Positions 46,291 through 56,616 are shown, numbered from the stretch's first letter. The stretch: DNA of 64,000 nucleotides from Arcticibacter sp041902385 (GCF_041902385.1 NZ_CP169244.1:4030001-4094000); one strand, 5' to 3'. Notes: generated from the letters alone by a model not told the origin. A program made the numbers and translations.

Positions 46291-48327
46291 ATGAATACAT
46301 GGTACTCTAAGGAGGGCGCACCGCATCCGCTCGGTGTCTCCTACATCGCCGAAGAAGACGCTTATAATTTTGCTTTATATTCTAAACACGCTTCCTCCGT
46401 TGATCTCTTATTATACAAAGAAGGTGAGTACTCCGTTCCTGCAGTAACGGTACACCTTGATCCGTATAAAAACAAGTCTCAGCGTATATGGCATTGCCGC
46501 ATCAAGAACGCTGAGCTTCAGGGCGCCCGTTTCTATGGCTACCGCGTGGAGGGGCCTCTTGGCAACGGACCATCCTACATGCACCAGTTTGACCCGCAGA
46601 AAGTCCTTCTCGATCCCTATGCCCGCGAGGTGATCTTCCCTCCTGAATTTAGCAGGGAGGCAGCAGAGGAATCGGGGTCTAATGCAGGGAAAGCTCCGCT
46701 GGGCATGATCTGTCCGGAAGAAGAGTTCGACTGGCAGGACGACAAACCTGTGAAGCACGCCCATGACCTGGTCGTCTACGAGATGCATGTAAAAGGCTTT
46801 ACCAGGTACAACAATTCAGGAGTACCAGAAAATAAGCGAGGTACCTTTGCCGGCATCATTGAAAAAATCCCCTACCTGAAAGAGCTGGGCGTTACAGCAA
46901 TCGAACTGATGCCCGTCCATCAGTTTGACCCAACAGAGAAAAACTACTGGGGATACATGCCGCTGAACTTTTTCGCACCCAACCATGCCTATACATCAGA
47001 TACAACACCAGGCGGTGCGATACGGGAGTTCAAGACCATGGTGCGCGAGCTGCATAAGGCGGGGCTTGAGGTAATACTCGATGTTGTGTTTAACCACACC
47101 TCGGAGGGTGATATCGCCGGTCCGACTTATTCATTCAAGGGAATCGACAACAGTACCTATTACCTGATGGAGGATCACTTCGAAAACCCGTACGTCAATT
47201 ATAGCGGAACAGGGAACACCCTTCGTACCGACCACCCCGCAGTGCAGCAACTGATCATGGACAGCTTGCGTTACTGGGTAAAAGAAATGCATGTAGACGG
47301 CTTTCGGTTTGATCTGGCATCGGTGTTCAGCCGAAAGTCAGACGGCACTATCGGCTCCTCTCCTATCTTCGACCAGATCGCCGCAGAGCCCTACCTGGCC
47401 GATGTAAGGCTGATAGCTGAACCGTGGGATGCAGGGGGCCTCTACCAGCTCGGTCGTGCTTTCCCGGGGATAAGCTGGTACCAGTGGAACGGTGGCTTTC
47501 GCGATGATATCCGTCGCTTCGTGCGGAGCGAATCAGGCTATGCAGGAAAAGCAATACAGCGGATCTATGGCAGCGACGACCTCTTTCCGGACGATCCGTT
47601 CAATGCCTATCACCCCTACCAGAGCATCAACTACCTTAACTCGCACGATGGATTTACATTGTACGATCAGGTATCATATAACAACAAACATAACTTTGCC
47701 AACGGCCAGAACAATCAGGACGGGCACGAGTATAACTACAGCTGGAACTGTGGCTGGGAAGGCGACGGAAACGTTCCCCCGTCTATCATGAAGTTAAGAA
47801 AGCGGCAGGCCCGGAACTTCATCACACTCCTGATGCTGTCTAACGGTACGCCGATGATCCTGTCGGGCGACGAGTTCCTCAACACACAGAAGGGTAATAA
47901 CAACCCTTACAATCAGGATAACGAAACTACCTGGATAGACTGGAGCCGCAAGAAACTCATGGCCCAGCATTTTGAGTTTACAAAGCAGCTTATTTCTTTC
48001 AGAAAAGAACGTAAATCCATTGCGCGCAGCCGATTCTGGCGACAGGATGTAAAATGGTACGGATGCAACGGACCGATTACCTTTGATCAGGAGCTGCGCT
48101 GTTTTGCCTGGTTCCTTTCGGGAAAGCAGTTTGATGAACCAGACCTGTACATTATGGTCAACTCGCACTGGGAAAGCAAGAAATTCAAGTTTATGGAGCA
48201 GGGACCCTGGAAGAAGCTGATTGATACCGCAGCTGAAGGCGACAACGCCTTCGAAAGAACGCCGGTGCCTGTGGTCTATCCAATTTACACGCTGGAAGGA
48301 CGGTCTATCGTAGTCTTTGAACGATAA
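46291..48327 (+). CDS. glgX: Glycogen debranching enzyme (isoamylase type)
   Basis: Hydrolyses alpha-1,6 branches of glycogen. The 678-residue protein has an N-terminal CBM48 domain (HPLGVSYIAEEDAYNFALYSKHASSVDLLLY), the GH13 catalytic barrel with DVVFNHTSEGD, the nucleophile Asp in DGFRFDLASVF, the acid Glu in RLIAEPWDAGG and the third acid in YLNSHDGFTLYD, and a C-terminal beta domain. Length and order match GlgX/TreX. No glycogen synthase or phosphorylase is adjacent. A terminator follows. Confidence 0.95.
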   Translation: MNTWYSKEGAPHPLGVSYIAEEDAYNFALYSKHASSVDLLLYKEGEYSVPAVTVHLDPYKNKSQRIWHCRIKNAELQGARFYGYRVEGPLGNGPSYMHQFDPQKVLLDPYAREVIFPPEFSREAAEESGSNAGKAPLGMICPEEEFDWQDDKPVKHAHDLVVYEMHVKGFTRYNNSGVPENKRGTFAGIIEKIPYLKELGVTAIELMPVHQFDPTEKNYWGYMPLNFFAPNHAYTSDTTPGGAIREFKTMVRELHKAGLEVILDVVFNHTSEGDIAGPTYSFKGIDNSTYYLMEDHFENPYVNYSGTGNTLRTDHPAVQQLIMDSLRYWVKEMHVDGFRFDLASVFSRKSDGTIGSSPIFDQIAAEPYLADVRLIAEPWDAGGLYQLGRAFPGISWYQWNGGFRDDIRRFVRSESGYAGKAIQRIYGSDDLFPDDPFNAYHPYQSINYLNSHDGFTLYDQVSYNNKHNFANGQNNQDGHEYNYSWNCGWEGDGNVPPSIMKLRKRQARNFITLLMLSNGTPMILSGDEFLNTQKGNNNPYNQDNETTWIDWSRKKLMAQHFEFTKQLISFRKERKSIARSRFWRQDVKWYGCNGPITFDQELRCFAWFLSGKQFDEPDLYIMVNSHWESKKFKFMEQGPWKKLIDTAAEGDNAFERTPVPVVYPIYTLEGRSIVVFER

Positions 48328-48337
48328 GCACATGCTT

Positions 48338-48377
48338 AAGACCGGGCGTCTTTCAACAGAGGCCCGGTCTTTTTCTT
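48338..48377 (+). terminator. Intrinsic terminator after glgX
   Basis: AAGACCGGGC and GCCCGGTCTT arms around a 14-base loop, followed by TTTCTT. It starts 10 bases after the glgX stop. Confidence 0.85.
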
Positions 48378-48451
48378 TCCGCTTGTCCTGCAGAAGGCAT
48401 GGATTGTAACGAACCGCCTTTTCTGCTAGTCTTTAGCAGAAAAAGACAGTG

Positions 48452-49243
48452 ATGCAACGACTAATCCAGACCGTACTCATTTTCACATTAACGGTGTTTC
48501 TCTCCTGCAGGAAGGATCGAGATCAGCCTGTTCCGGTTAGCTCCACCAACGACCTTGTACGGTCAATAGACTGGGCGAATAAAGGGACCGAGCTCTACTA
48601 CTATAATCCCGACAGCACAGTTAGCCGCACCGTTGCCAGCAGCCCGGGGACGGTTACCCTGACACGCGACTTTAAATATCAGGGAGGACGTCTGGTTGAA
48701 ATACTAAAAAGCGGAATTTTAAAGGAAGTCTTCAACTACGACAACGCCGACCGCGTAGCGTCCATTACCGAGACGCAGACAGGCGATAACGCCTATTTCG
48801 GTACGCGGCTCGAGTTCAGATATAATGAGGAAGGCCTGGTCAGCCAGTTGGATTATATTGAATTTGACGACCTTAAAACTACTCTGAAAAGCCGATCGCA
48901 GTTTGAGTATAAAGAAGGCAACCTGTTTCGTATTACGTCTTCAAACGAAAAGCAACCCTCATTCTTAGTTACCTATACACTCGAAGACTACTCAGAAAAC
49001 TGTTACTTCTCACCATGGACACGAATAGAGCCCTTTCATCTCATAGATCAGGACTATCAGATCTATAACCTTCCGGTACAGAAACAATTTACCCGCCTCC
49101 CCGGCAGGATCGTCAAAGAAATCAGGGATAATGGAGTGATACAGGAGAAGAAGACCGAAGAATTTGATTACGAGATCAGCAACCGCAGACTTAATAAAGT
49201 GAGGTACCGCTCCAACAACTTTACGATTTCGTATACCTACTAG
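48452..49243 (+). CDS. Hypothetical lipoprotein with YD-like repeats
   Basis: A 263-residue exported lipoprotein; the lipobox is VFLSC-R (Cys19 from ATG 48452). The rest shows Tyr-Asn-Asp-rich short repeats (FNYDNADRVASITE, FRYNEEGLVSQLDYIE, FEYKEGNLFRITSS, FDYEISNRRLNKVRY) spaced about 35-60 residues apart, like the RHS/YD-repeat proteins of Bacteroidota outer membranes. No function is known to me. It lies alone between terminator and the next remnant. Confidence 0.7.
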   Translation: MQRLIQTVLIFTLTVFLSCRKDRDQPVPVSSTNDLVRSIDWANKGTELYYYNPDSTVSRTVASSPGTVTLTRDFKYQGGRLVEILKSGILKEVFNYDNADRVASITETQTGDNAYFGTRLEFRYNEEGLVSQLDYIEFDDLKTTLKSRSQFEYKEGNLFRITSSNEKQPSFLVTYTLEDYSENCYFSPWTRIEPFHLIDQDYQIYNLPVQKQFTRLPGRIVKEIRDNGVIQEKKTEEFDYEISNRRLNKVRYRSNNFTISYTY

Positions 49244-49285
49244 TCGGTATACAACCGGATCTTGTTTCAACTAAAAACTATCATG

Positions 49286-49623
49286 ATGAAGAAAGCATTT
49301 TCTTTCGCTTTTTGCGCGATGCTGTCCTACCAGGCGGCGGCTTTCTGGCAATCAGATTCTGGCAACTATAATCAGTTGCCAGAAAGAACAGACGGGCCAA
49401 AAGCTGCAGACACTACTTCCGTAGTAGCGGCAAAAGGTTCAAAACTCTCCATTCGGCAACTGACTCTGTACGCATTGACAAAAGCAAAAAGGAGATCCTG
49501 CTATACGGCGATGCCCCAGTGACTGCGGGCGGGTGCGAAGTCCGGGCAAACGTCATCAAAATCAAGCAGGAAGACTACCGCCGGTCAAACCCACGAGCGC
49601 GTAGACCCTTCTTACTTAAATAG
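49286..49623 (+). pseudogene. Short LptD/OstA-like N-terminal remnant, frameshifted
   Basis: Starts with a signal peptide (MKKAFSFAFCAMLSYQAAAF). The first frame closes at 49522, but one added base in the A4 run 49441-49444 restores LHSATDSVRIDKSKKEILLYGDAPV followed by EVRANVIKIKQED, which looks like the N-terminal jelly-roll of LptD/OstA proteins. The mended frame is only 112 residues and stops at 49623, inside the end of the convergent esterase gene, whereas LptD proteins run to about 900. So it is either a decayed fragment or a small free-standing OstA-like protein. The match rests on pattern only. Confidence 0.45.
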
Positions 49624-50817
49624 TAAGGGAGCAAACTCGCTCAGGTAAATTCTCCAGTTCCGCCAGATATGGCCGCCCTCAGATTCGTAGTAGACGTACT
49701 TATAGTTCCTCGCGTCCAGCATCTTTCTGTAGTCGGTATTGGCCTGGTATAAGAAATCCGTTTTTCCTATTCCTATCCAGTACAGCTTCGGCTTCTTCTC
49801 AAACTGAACCTTCAGCTTTTCTTCCATATTGCTGTAAACAGGAGATTTCACATCTTTGCCCGGCATGATGGCGGCGGAGAAGAGCCCTACGTAGTCGAAC
49901 ATGTCGGGATATTGCTTGGAAATATGCAGGGAATGAAAGCCTCCCATTGAAAGCCCTGCGATGGCCCTGCCCTGCTTGCTTTTAACAGTGCGATAACTAT
50001 TATCAATGAAGTTCACCACATCCGGAAAACTCTGTTCCATCGAGCCCTCCATGGTCTTGGGGAGTTGAAACGTAGGCTTATAGAAGTTCAAGGAAGATTC
50101 GCCTGGTGCGGCTTCCTGAACGGCGTTCCCATTGGTCATGACCACGATCATCGGCGATGCCTTTCCTTGCGCAATCAAATTATCCATGATCTGCGCCGTC
50201 CGGCCTAGAGCAATCCATGCCTCCTCATCCCCTCCCATGCCGTGAAGAAGGTAAAATACCGGGTATCGCTTGTTTCCCGACTCATAGCCCGGTGGCGTGT
50301 ATACCGTGAGGCGCCGTTCCATTTTCAAGGTTGGACTGCTGTACCAGCGCCTCGCTACGGTGCCGTGGGGAACCTTATTTGTTTTATATAGGTCGCCTCT
50401 GCCGCCACCGATCATGAACACGTTCTGTACGGTGGCCACGTCTCTGATCATGTACACATTATTGGGGTCCGTCGTTTTTACTCCGTCCACAATCAGGGAG
50501 TAGCTGTATAGTTCTGGACTAAGGGGCGCCGCAGTCTTGTATTCCCACACGCCATTTGATCCTTTCAGAAGATCAGCAACACCGGGGCCTTCTGTCTTGC
50601 CTACCTGAGTATCGATCTCTCTGGGAGGTAAGAAGTCGCCCGTAACCTGGATCTTCTGAGCTTCGGGAGCATAAACCCGAAAGGTAACGCTGTTATCTGA
50701 GTGAATCTCAGGAGAAACAATGTCTTGTCCTCCCCACAAAGCCTGCTGGGCAAAGAGAGGCACCATACCAGGTATTAAAAGACAAATACAGAATAAAATA
50801 CTCTTTATAAATTTCAT
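49612..50817 (-). CDS. Secreted esterase (CE1/esterase D type) with N-terminal E-set domain
   Basis: A 401-residue exported hydrolase. After the signal peptide (ending MVPLFAQQ) comes an E-set/CBM48-like domain (SVTFRVYAPEAQKIQVTGDF) and then an alpha/beta-hydrolase of esterase family CE1 with the nucleophile elbow GLSMGG, the oxyanion region FYLLHGMGGDEEAW, a probable acid Asp in GIGKTDFLY, and the His in EGGHIWRNW. Relatives are feruloyl and acetylxylan esterases and other polysaccharide esterases. The actual substrate is open. Confidence 0.88.
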   Translation of the reverse strand: MKFIKSILFCICLLIPGMVPLFAQQALWGGQDIVSPEIHSDNSVTFRVYAPEAQKIQVTGDFLPPREIDTQVGKTEGPGVADLLKGSNGVWEYKTAAPLSPELYSYSLIVDGVKTTDPNNVYMIRDVATVQNVFMIGGGRGDLYKTNKVPHGTVARRWYSSPTLKMERRLTVYTPPGYESGNKRYPVFYLLHGMGGDEEAWIALGRTAQIMDNLIAQGKASPMIVVMTNGNAVQEAAPGESSLNFYKPTFQLPKTMEGSMEQSFPDVVNFIDNSYRTVKSKQGRAIAGLSMGGFHSLHISKQYPDMFDYVGLFSAAIMPGKDVKSPVYSNMEEKLKVQFEKKPKLYWIGIGKTDFLYQANTDYRKMLDARNYKYVYYESEGGHIWRNWRIYLSEFAPLLFK

Positions 50818-50873
50818 TATTGGTTATAATTATGGTCTCACCAAAGTTAAACTTTTAATCCGCTAATTCCACA

Positions 50874-51809
50874 TCAGGTCTCTCCCTCATACTCGTCTAT
50901 CCAGGAAAAGTGCTCCTCTATGATCTCGGCTTTATGCAACCTGATAAAGTCGAGGTAAGCAGAAGACAAAAAGGAAAACCGCTTCCCCTTCAGCCAGATA
51001 AGCCGCCAGCTTGAGCGTATCGGAAACTGCCGCAGGGGGATTATTTTAAGATCTCCATCCATGATCTCGTTCCTTATTCCGATCAGGGGCATTACTGAGT
51101 AGCCGAGCCCTGCAATAACAGCCTGCTTTACGGCTTCATTAGAAGTCAGCTCTAGTCTCTTTTTCAGGGTGATATCATTCCTCTCGAGAAACTGCTCCAT
51201 TGTCTGCCTCGTTGCCGATCCCTCCTCCCGGAAAATCATAGGCAATTGCTCCAGGAGCGCCTCTCCCTTCTCCTTAAATTCCAGAGAAGCCGCAGCATTG
51301 CCCACCAGGAACAAACGATTCTCAATCAGCAACTCTTCTTCAACTTTAGGCCGGTCGGGAAGAATAGACACTAAACCAAAATCAGCCTGATTATTCTCCA
51401 GAGAATTGATCACTGTGGCGCGGTTCGTTACATCCATTTTAAGTTCTACTGCCGGATTATTCTTAATGAATGCCGACAGGAAATAGGGCATCACATACTT
51501 TCCGGTAGAGGCAACAGCGATCTTTAACCTGCCGTACAAGTGGCCCCTGTAGGCGCTTGTACGGTGGTCGATCTCTTCTACCTGCAGTAAAATCTGAGCA
51601 GCAAGCTCGCCGATCTCTCTGCCGAAGTCCGTAATATGCAACTTCCTGCCTATAACCTCCGTAAGAGGAATATCGAATTGATCCTGAAAATTCTTTAGCT
51701 GAATAGAGACTCCTGGTTGTGTCAAAAACAATTCTTCGGCGGCCTTCGTTATGCTTTCCGTCCGTACAATTGCTGAAAATACGCGGAGCTGCTGCAATGT
51801 ATATTTCAT
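50874..51809 (-). CDS. LysR-family transcriptional regulator
   Basis: A 311-residue LysR regulator: N-terminal winged HTH (LQQLRVFSAIVRTESITKAAEELFLTQPGVSIQLKNFQDQF) and periplasmic-binding-like effector domain. It is divergent from the ABC/HlyD/TolC operon, 89 bases apart, the classical layout for LysR control of a neighbour. The effector domain does not identify a ligand. It is intact. Confidence 0.9.
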   Translation of the reverse strand: MKYTLQQLRVFSAIVRTESITKAAEELFLTQPGVSIQLKNFQDQFDIPLTEVIGRKLHITDFGREIGELAAQILLQVEEIDHRTSAYRGHLYGRLKIAVASTGKYVMPYFLSAFIKNNPAVELKMDVTNRATVINSLENNQADFGLVSILPDRPKVEEELLIENRLFLVGNAAASLEFKEKGEALLEQLPMIFREEGSATRQTMEQFLERNDITLKKRLELTSNEAVKQAVIAGLGYSVMPLIGIRNEIMDGDLKIIPLRQFPIRSSWRLIWLKGKRFSFLSSAYLDFIRLHKAEIIEEHFSWIDEYEGET

Positions 51810-51898
51810 AAAAGATACTTATGATTTCCATAATAAACATAAATAAAAATATATAAAAAGGAAGCAATAATTTTACTCTATCAAATCAATAGATTTCA

Positions 51899-53550
51899 AT
51901 GGCAGATACACCTATTTCAATACGATCGGCGGCAAGAAAGCTCCTTCAGCTCATCAACCTTGAGCGACAGGAAGTTAGCAAGATATATCTCTTTGCTGGC
52001 CTTGCAGGCTTTATCCAGCTATCGCTTCCGCTCGGTATCCAGGCAATTGTCAGTATACTTTTTGGCGGAGTTGTATCAGCTTCTCTTGTGGTGCTGATCT
52101 CCTTTGTGGTGATTGGCGTACTTCTGGCCGGCGTATTCCAACTGATGCAGATGCGTGTAACGGAAAGTATCCAGCAGCGCATTTTTGCGCGGCTCACTTT
52201 TGCCTATGCATACCATATCCCAAAGATTGACCTGCTAAGCGTCAGTAACTACTACCTGCCCGAACTGGTTAACCGCTTTTTTGACACAGCAAGCTTGCAG
52301 AAAGGGCTCTCCAAGCTGTTACTTGACCTGCCAGCGGCAACCATCCAGATCGTTTTCGGGCTTATCTTACTCAGCTTTTATCATCCCATTTTCATAGCTT
52401 TCGGACTTGTACTCATTGCCATTGTCTTCTCTATATTTTACTTCAGCAGCACGCGCGGCCTGAAGACCAGTCTGGAAGAAAGCGATTTCAAATATCATGT
52501 TGCCCATTGGCTTGAAGAAATGTCAAGAACCATCAAGACATTTAAGTTCTCTGGCAGTGACTTACATCTCCAGAAGACCGACAAGCTTACATCGGGCTAT
52601 CTGGATGCGCGTACAGCTCACTTTAACGTGTTATTACTGCAGTACCGCGTTCTTATTGCGTTCAAAGTGCTTATTACTGCCTCTATGCTGATATTAGGAG
52701 CGATCCTTCTCATCAGGCAACAGATTAATCTCGGTCAGTTTGTTGCTGCAGAGATTATTATTATTGCCATTCTTAACTCGGTTGAAAAACTGATCCTCAA
52801 TCTCGAAACGCTGTACGACGTACTGACTTCTATTGAAAAACTCGACAAAGTATTACAGAAACCACACGAACAGGAAGCTCAGCCACAGGCCGATATCAGC
52901 AGCATCCTGCAAAGACCGATCGGACTTAAGATTGATGGTCTCAAGTTCGCTTATACCAATAACGAGACTCTGTTCGACCACCTGTCCTTCTCCGTTTCTC
53001 CGGGCGAAAAAGTTTGCATCAAAGGCAGGGAGGGTTCAGGCAAAACCACACTGCTCAGGATACTTTCGGGCTTATATCCGCACTTCGGAGGCCGCATTCT
53101 GGTCAACGAGGTTCCCATTCAAAGCATTCCGGTTCAGGAGTGGAGAAAAAAGTCGCCGTATTCTTTGCCCAGGAGGAGCTTTTCGGCGGCACTCTCATCG
53201 AGAACCTTACCCTGGGTAATAAGAGCGCTACTTTAGAAGAAATAGTAAAAATATGCCAGCTTGTTGGCTTAAGCGAATTTGTGAATGGCCATAAAGATGG
53301 GTACAATCTGCAGGTGGGGCCTGTGGGCCAGCAGCTGCCTAACAGCATTGTATCAAAAATCCTGCTGGCCCGATGCTTCCTGAGCAAACCTGCTCTCCTC
53401 ATCCTCGAGAACGGATGGCAGGGCGTGGAAGCAAAACACCGGAAAGACATAATTGACTATCTGGTCGAAAATAAAAGTTTCAGCTTATTGGTAGTATCGG
53501 AGCTCGACGAGCTATGCTCACGCTGCGACAAGACTGTCTCACTTAACTAA
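51899..53550 (+). pseudogene. ABC exporter subunit with degenerate nucleotide-binding domain, one frameshift
   Basis: Type-I-secretion-like ABC half transporter, about 550 residues, without N-terminal peptidase domain. Six membrane helices are followed by an NBD. The Walker A GREGSGKTT (about residues 376-384) and a Q-loop Gln (FFAQEELF) are intact. But the LSGGQ signature position reads LPNSI, Walker B ends LLILEN instead of LLDE, the D-loop reads GVEA instead of SALD, and the H-loop His is replaced (VVSELDEL). The reading frame is broken at an A6 run (53146-53151) where A7 restores EWRKKVAVFFAQEELF. HlyD and TolC genes follow. The domain loss would make ATP hydrolysis unlikely, though ATP binding may stay. 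Confidence 0.85.
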
Positions 53551-53562
53551 TAGTAGTACGGC

Positions 53563-54912
53563 ATGATTCTGGATAAAAATATGGAAAGCGAGCGGCTCAT
53601 GCAATACGAGTCGTTCCGCAAAGTAATACGGACTAACAACAATCCGAACAACAAAAGGTGGCTGAAGGCCGCGATACTGGTCTTGTTGCTGTCACTGTTC
53701 TTACCCTGGACACAGACGATCAAATCGAGGGGAGAAATCAGCTCTACAGATCCGCAGGAACGTCCGCAGGAAGTGAACACCATTATACCAGGGCGTATCC
53801 TGAAATGGTATGTAAGGGATGGCGCCATGGTGAAGGCTGGCGACACGCTGCTTCAACTGGCCGAGGTAAAAGACGACTACCTCGATCCTCAGCTTGCCGA
53901 GCGCACGGCCGAGCAGCTAAAATCAAAGAACGACGCCACAGAATATTATAAAGGCAAGGCAAACGCTACTAATGACCAGCTTGCCGCATTACAACAAGGT
54001 CTTGTTTTGAAGACTGAGCAGCTTAAGAATAAGTTGAAACAATACTCGCTGCAAGTTCGCTCAGACAGCATGGCGATGTTGGCAGCCAACAGCCAGCTAA
54101 AAATATCGGAGTTACAGTTAAAACGCCAAAAAGAACTCTACGACGCAGGACTGAAATCACTGACAGAATACGAACAGAGGCAGCAGTACTATCAGGACGC
54201 GCTGGCTAAAAAAATAAGCAGCGAAAACAAGTATTACAGCAGCCGGAATGAACTGTTCAATATCCAGCTTGAACTATCGGCGGTGCGGCAGGACTATGCC
54301 GAAAAGCTGTCGAAAACATCCGGGGAGAAGTTCGCCGCACTTTCTCAAGCTGCTACAGGCGAAGCAGAAGTTTCAAAACTTCAGAACCAGCTCCACAATT
54401 ACAGAACGAGAAACGGCTTCCATTATATCATTGCACCACAAAGCGGACAGATCATCCAGACACTGAAGGCAGGAATTGGAGAAATTGTTAAAGATGGAGA
54501 AACGCTGCTGAGTATCGTTCCCCGGCAGTTCGAACACGCCATTGAAATGTTTGTTACGCCAAATGACCTGCCCCTGCTATCACAGGGACAGTCCGTCCGA
54601 ATCCAGTTCGATGGGTTTCCGGCCATTGTTTTTTCCGGGTGGCCAAGCGCCTCTTACGGTGTGTTTAGTGGTGAGATCGTCGCTATTGACAACAAAATAA
54701 GTGCGAGCGGCAAATTCAGAGTATGGGTAAAACCGATTAAAGGAGAAAAACCATGGCCCGCACAATTAAAATTTGGAACCGGATGCCAGAGCATCGCGCT
54801 CCTTAAGAATGTGCCTGTCTGGTATGAACTATGGCGACAGTTAAATGGGTTCCCTCCCGATTTCTATAAGCCGGAAACAAGTGAGAACGCAGGATTGAAA
54901 AAGAAGTCATGA
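53563..54912 (+). CDS. HlyD-family periplasmic adaptor
   Basis: Adaptor of the ABC exporter, 449 residues. One transmembrane helix near residues 33-52 (AAILVLLLSLFLPW), then the lipoyl half GRILKWYVRDGAMVKAGDTLLQL, a long coiled-coil region (about residues 110-290, rich in Gln, Lys, Leu), then the second lipoyl half YIIAPQSGQIIQTLKAGIGEIVKDGETLL and a C-terminal barrel. Starts 12 bases after the ABC stop; its own stop overlaps the next start. ATG 53581 is an alternative start. Confidence 0.9.
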   Translation: MILDKNMESERLMQYESFRKVIRTNNNPNNKRWLKAAILVLLLSLFLPWTQTIKSRGEISSTDPQERPQEVNTIIPGRILKWYVRDGAMVKAGDTLLQLAEVKDDYLDPQLAERTAEQLKSKNDATEYYKGKANATNDQLAALQQGLVLKTEQLKNKLKQYSLQVRSDSMAMLAANSQLKISELQLKRQKELYDAGLKSLTEYEQRQQYYQDALAKKISSENKYYSSRNELFNIQLELSAVRQDYAEKLSKTSGEKFAALSQAATGEAEVSKLQNQLHNYRTRNGFHYIIAPQSGQIIQTLKAGIGEIVKDGETLLSIVPRQFEHAIEMFVTPNDLPLLSQGQSVRIQFDGFPAIVFSGWPSASYGVFSGEIVAIDNKISASGKFRVWVKPIKGEKPWPAQLKFGTGCQSIALLKNVPVWYELWRQLNGFPPDFYKPETSENAGLKKKS

Positions 54913-56306
54913 GAAGAAATTGTCTTTTAGCAGGATTGCTCTTACTCGTTGTGTGCATCGCCAGAGGGCAGGAGCAAAAACTCTCGCTGGACGAATACCT
55001 CGGACTGATCCGCGAGTTCCATCCACTGGCGAGGCAGGCAGGGCTGAACACAGAACGTGCAATGTTGGTACGCCGGCAGGCAATTGGTGGTTTTGATCCA
55101 AAGCTGGAAGTTGAGGCCGAGCGGAAGACCTTTACCGGTAAAGAATATTACAATTACCTCGTTCCGCAGGTGAAAATTCCCGTATGGTACGGCATTGATC
55201 TGAAAGCAAGCTACACCAGCTATAAAGGAGAATATGTAAATCCCGAAAACAAAGTCCCTGCTGATGGCCTTGCATCAATAGGGTTAAAAGTACCTTTAGG
55301 AAAAGGGCTTTTCCTGGATGAGAGGCGGGCTGCACTGAAGCAGGCAAGCGTGTTCCAGGCTCAGGCTAAAGTAGAACAGCAGCAGGCCCTTAACAACCTT
55401 TTCCTCTCGGCCGTTCAAGTCTACCTGGAGTGGACCAACGCCTGGCTTAACACCCAAGTCTATCAGGATGCAGTGGCCCTCTCAAGGCTCCGTGCTGAAG
55501 GTACGCGCTCACTTTTTCAGAATGGCGACAAACCTGCCATTGATACAATTGAAGCCTCCGTGGTGCTGCAGAGCCGGGAACAGAGACTGCAGGAATACCA
55601 GATGCTCCTCACCAATAAGAAGAACGAGCTTGCTTCTTTTCTTTGGCTAGAAGACCTCTCTCCGGTAGACCCTGCCAAACTCAGTGCATTTCCTGATACT
55701 ACACTGATACAGGCTGCCGCTCCCGACAGCTTGCTTCGCAAAAATCACAATGACGCAGTACTGAGCAACCTGGATGTGCAGAGTTCTGAGCTGAAAATTG
55801 ACCAGCTCGATATCGAAAGAAGACTAAAACTGGAGGAAGTAAAGCCCGACATCAGCGTTGATGTTGCACTACTGAATGCAGGGAAAAATCCGATGCGCAA
55901 TATTGATTCCGACTACTGGCGGCAAAATCAAAAGATCGGACTGAACGTGTCGCTACCCCTCACCTTCACAAAGCAAAGGGCTTCGTATAGCCTGAGCAAG
56001 CTAAAAATAAGAGAAGCAGAGTACTCCCTGTCTGAGAAAAAAAACACGGTGGCCTTAAAATGGAACAATTACCTCAACGAGTATAGTACGATTAATGAGT
56101 TATTAAAGCTGAACAAAAGAATACAACAGAACAACAAGCTCCTTTTACAGGGTGAGGAGCTCAAATTCAGACTGGGCGACAGTTCCATGTTTATGATTAA
56201 CAGCCGTGAACAAAAAGTACTTGAAACGCAGGAAAAGCTGTACGATCTCTATACGAAAAGGTCGAAAATCATCCAGACCCTGAGGTGGCTCACGAATGAT
56301 CTTTAG
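54909..56306 (+). CDS. TolC-family outer-membrane channel
   Basis: A 465-residue channel for the exporter. Signal peptide (MRRNCLLAGLLLLVVCIARGQ), two OEP-type repeats with long helices, and gap-flanking beta strands (KLEVEAERKTFTGKEYYNY; SYTSYKGEY). Coupled to the HlyD gene by an ATGA overlap. With the ABC and HlyD subunits it forms a complete tripartite exporter. No substrate gene such as a repeat-in-toxin or a double-glycine peptide is seen next to it. Confidence 0.88.
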   Translation: MRRNCLLAGLLLLVVCIARGQEQKLSLDEYLGLIREFHPLARQAGLNTERAMLVRRQAIGGFDPKLEVEAERKTFTGKEYYNYLVPQVKIPVWYGIDLKASYTSYKGEYVNPENKVPADGLASIGLKVPLGKGLFLDERRAALKQASVFQAQAKVEQQQALNNLFLSAVQVYLEWTNAWLNTQVYQDAVALSRLRAEGTRSLFQNGDKPAIDTIEASVVLQSREQRLQEYQMLLTNKKNELASFLWLEDLSPVDPAKLSAFPDTTLIQAAAPDSLLRKNHNDAVLSNLDVQSSELKIDQLDIERRLKLEEVKPDISVDVALLNAGKNPMRNIDSDYWRQNQKIGLNVSLPLTFTKQRASYSLSKLKIREAEYSLSEKKNTVALKWNNYLNEYSTINELLKLNKRIQQNNKLLLQGEELKFRLGDSSMFMINSREQKVLETQEKLYDLYTKRSKIIQTLRWLTNDL

Positions 56307-56616
56307 TACGGTTTATAAAGGAATTTCCAGCAAAGCCGGGACGATTGCTCTCAGCACTCCGTTTCTACCACAGACGCCGCACGAAATCCACGACGGAGGT
56401 AAACCTCGTTATTTCTGCTTGCTCACCACCACAAAAGCAGCACACTACCGAGACATTTGTGGATGAGGCTGGCGAGAGTACTGCTTCTTTTGCATTTAGA
56501 TAAAACTTATAATCCTATTGTGCATCCTTATAAACATCTTGGTGCAACCTATCAGCCGCAGCTCCCGTAAACAACAGCACTAAGGCCCCTGGAGCAAAAT
56601 CAGGCAAGAGACTTAA
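56307..56616. other. Gene-free gap before the sensor kinase
   Basis: 310 bases with no convincing frame, hairpin, repeat or promoter consensus. Confidence 0.4.
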
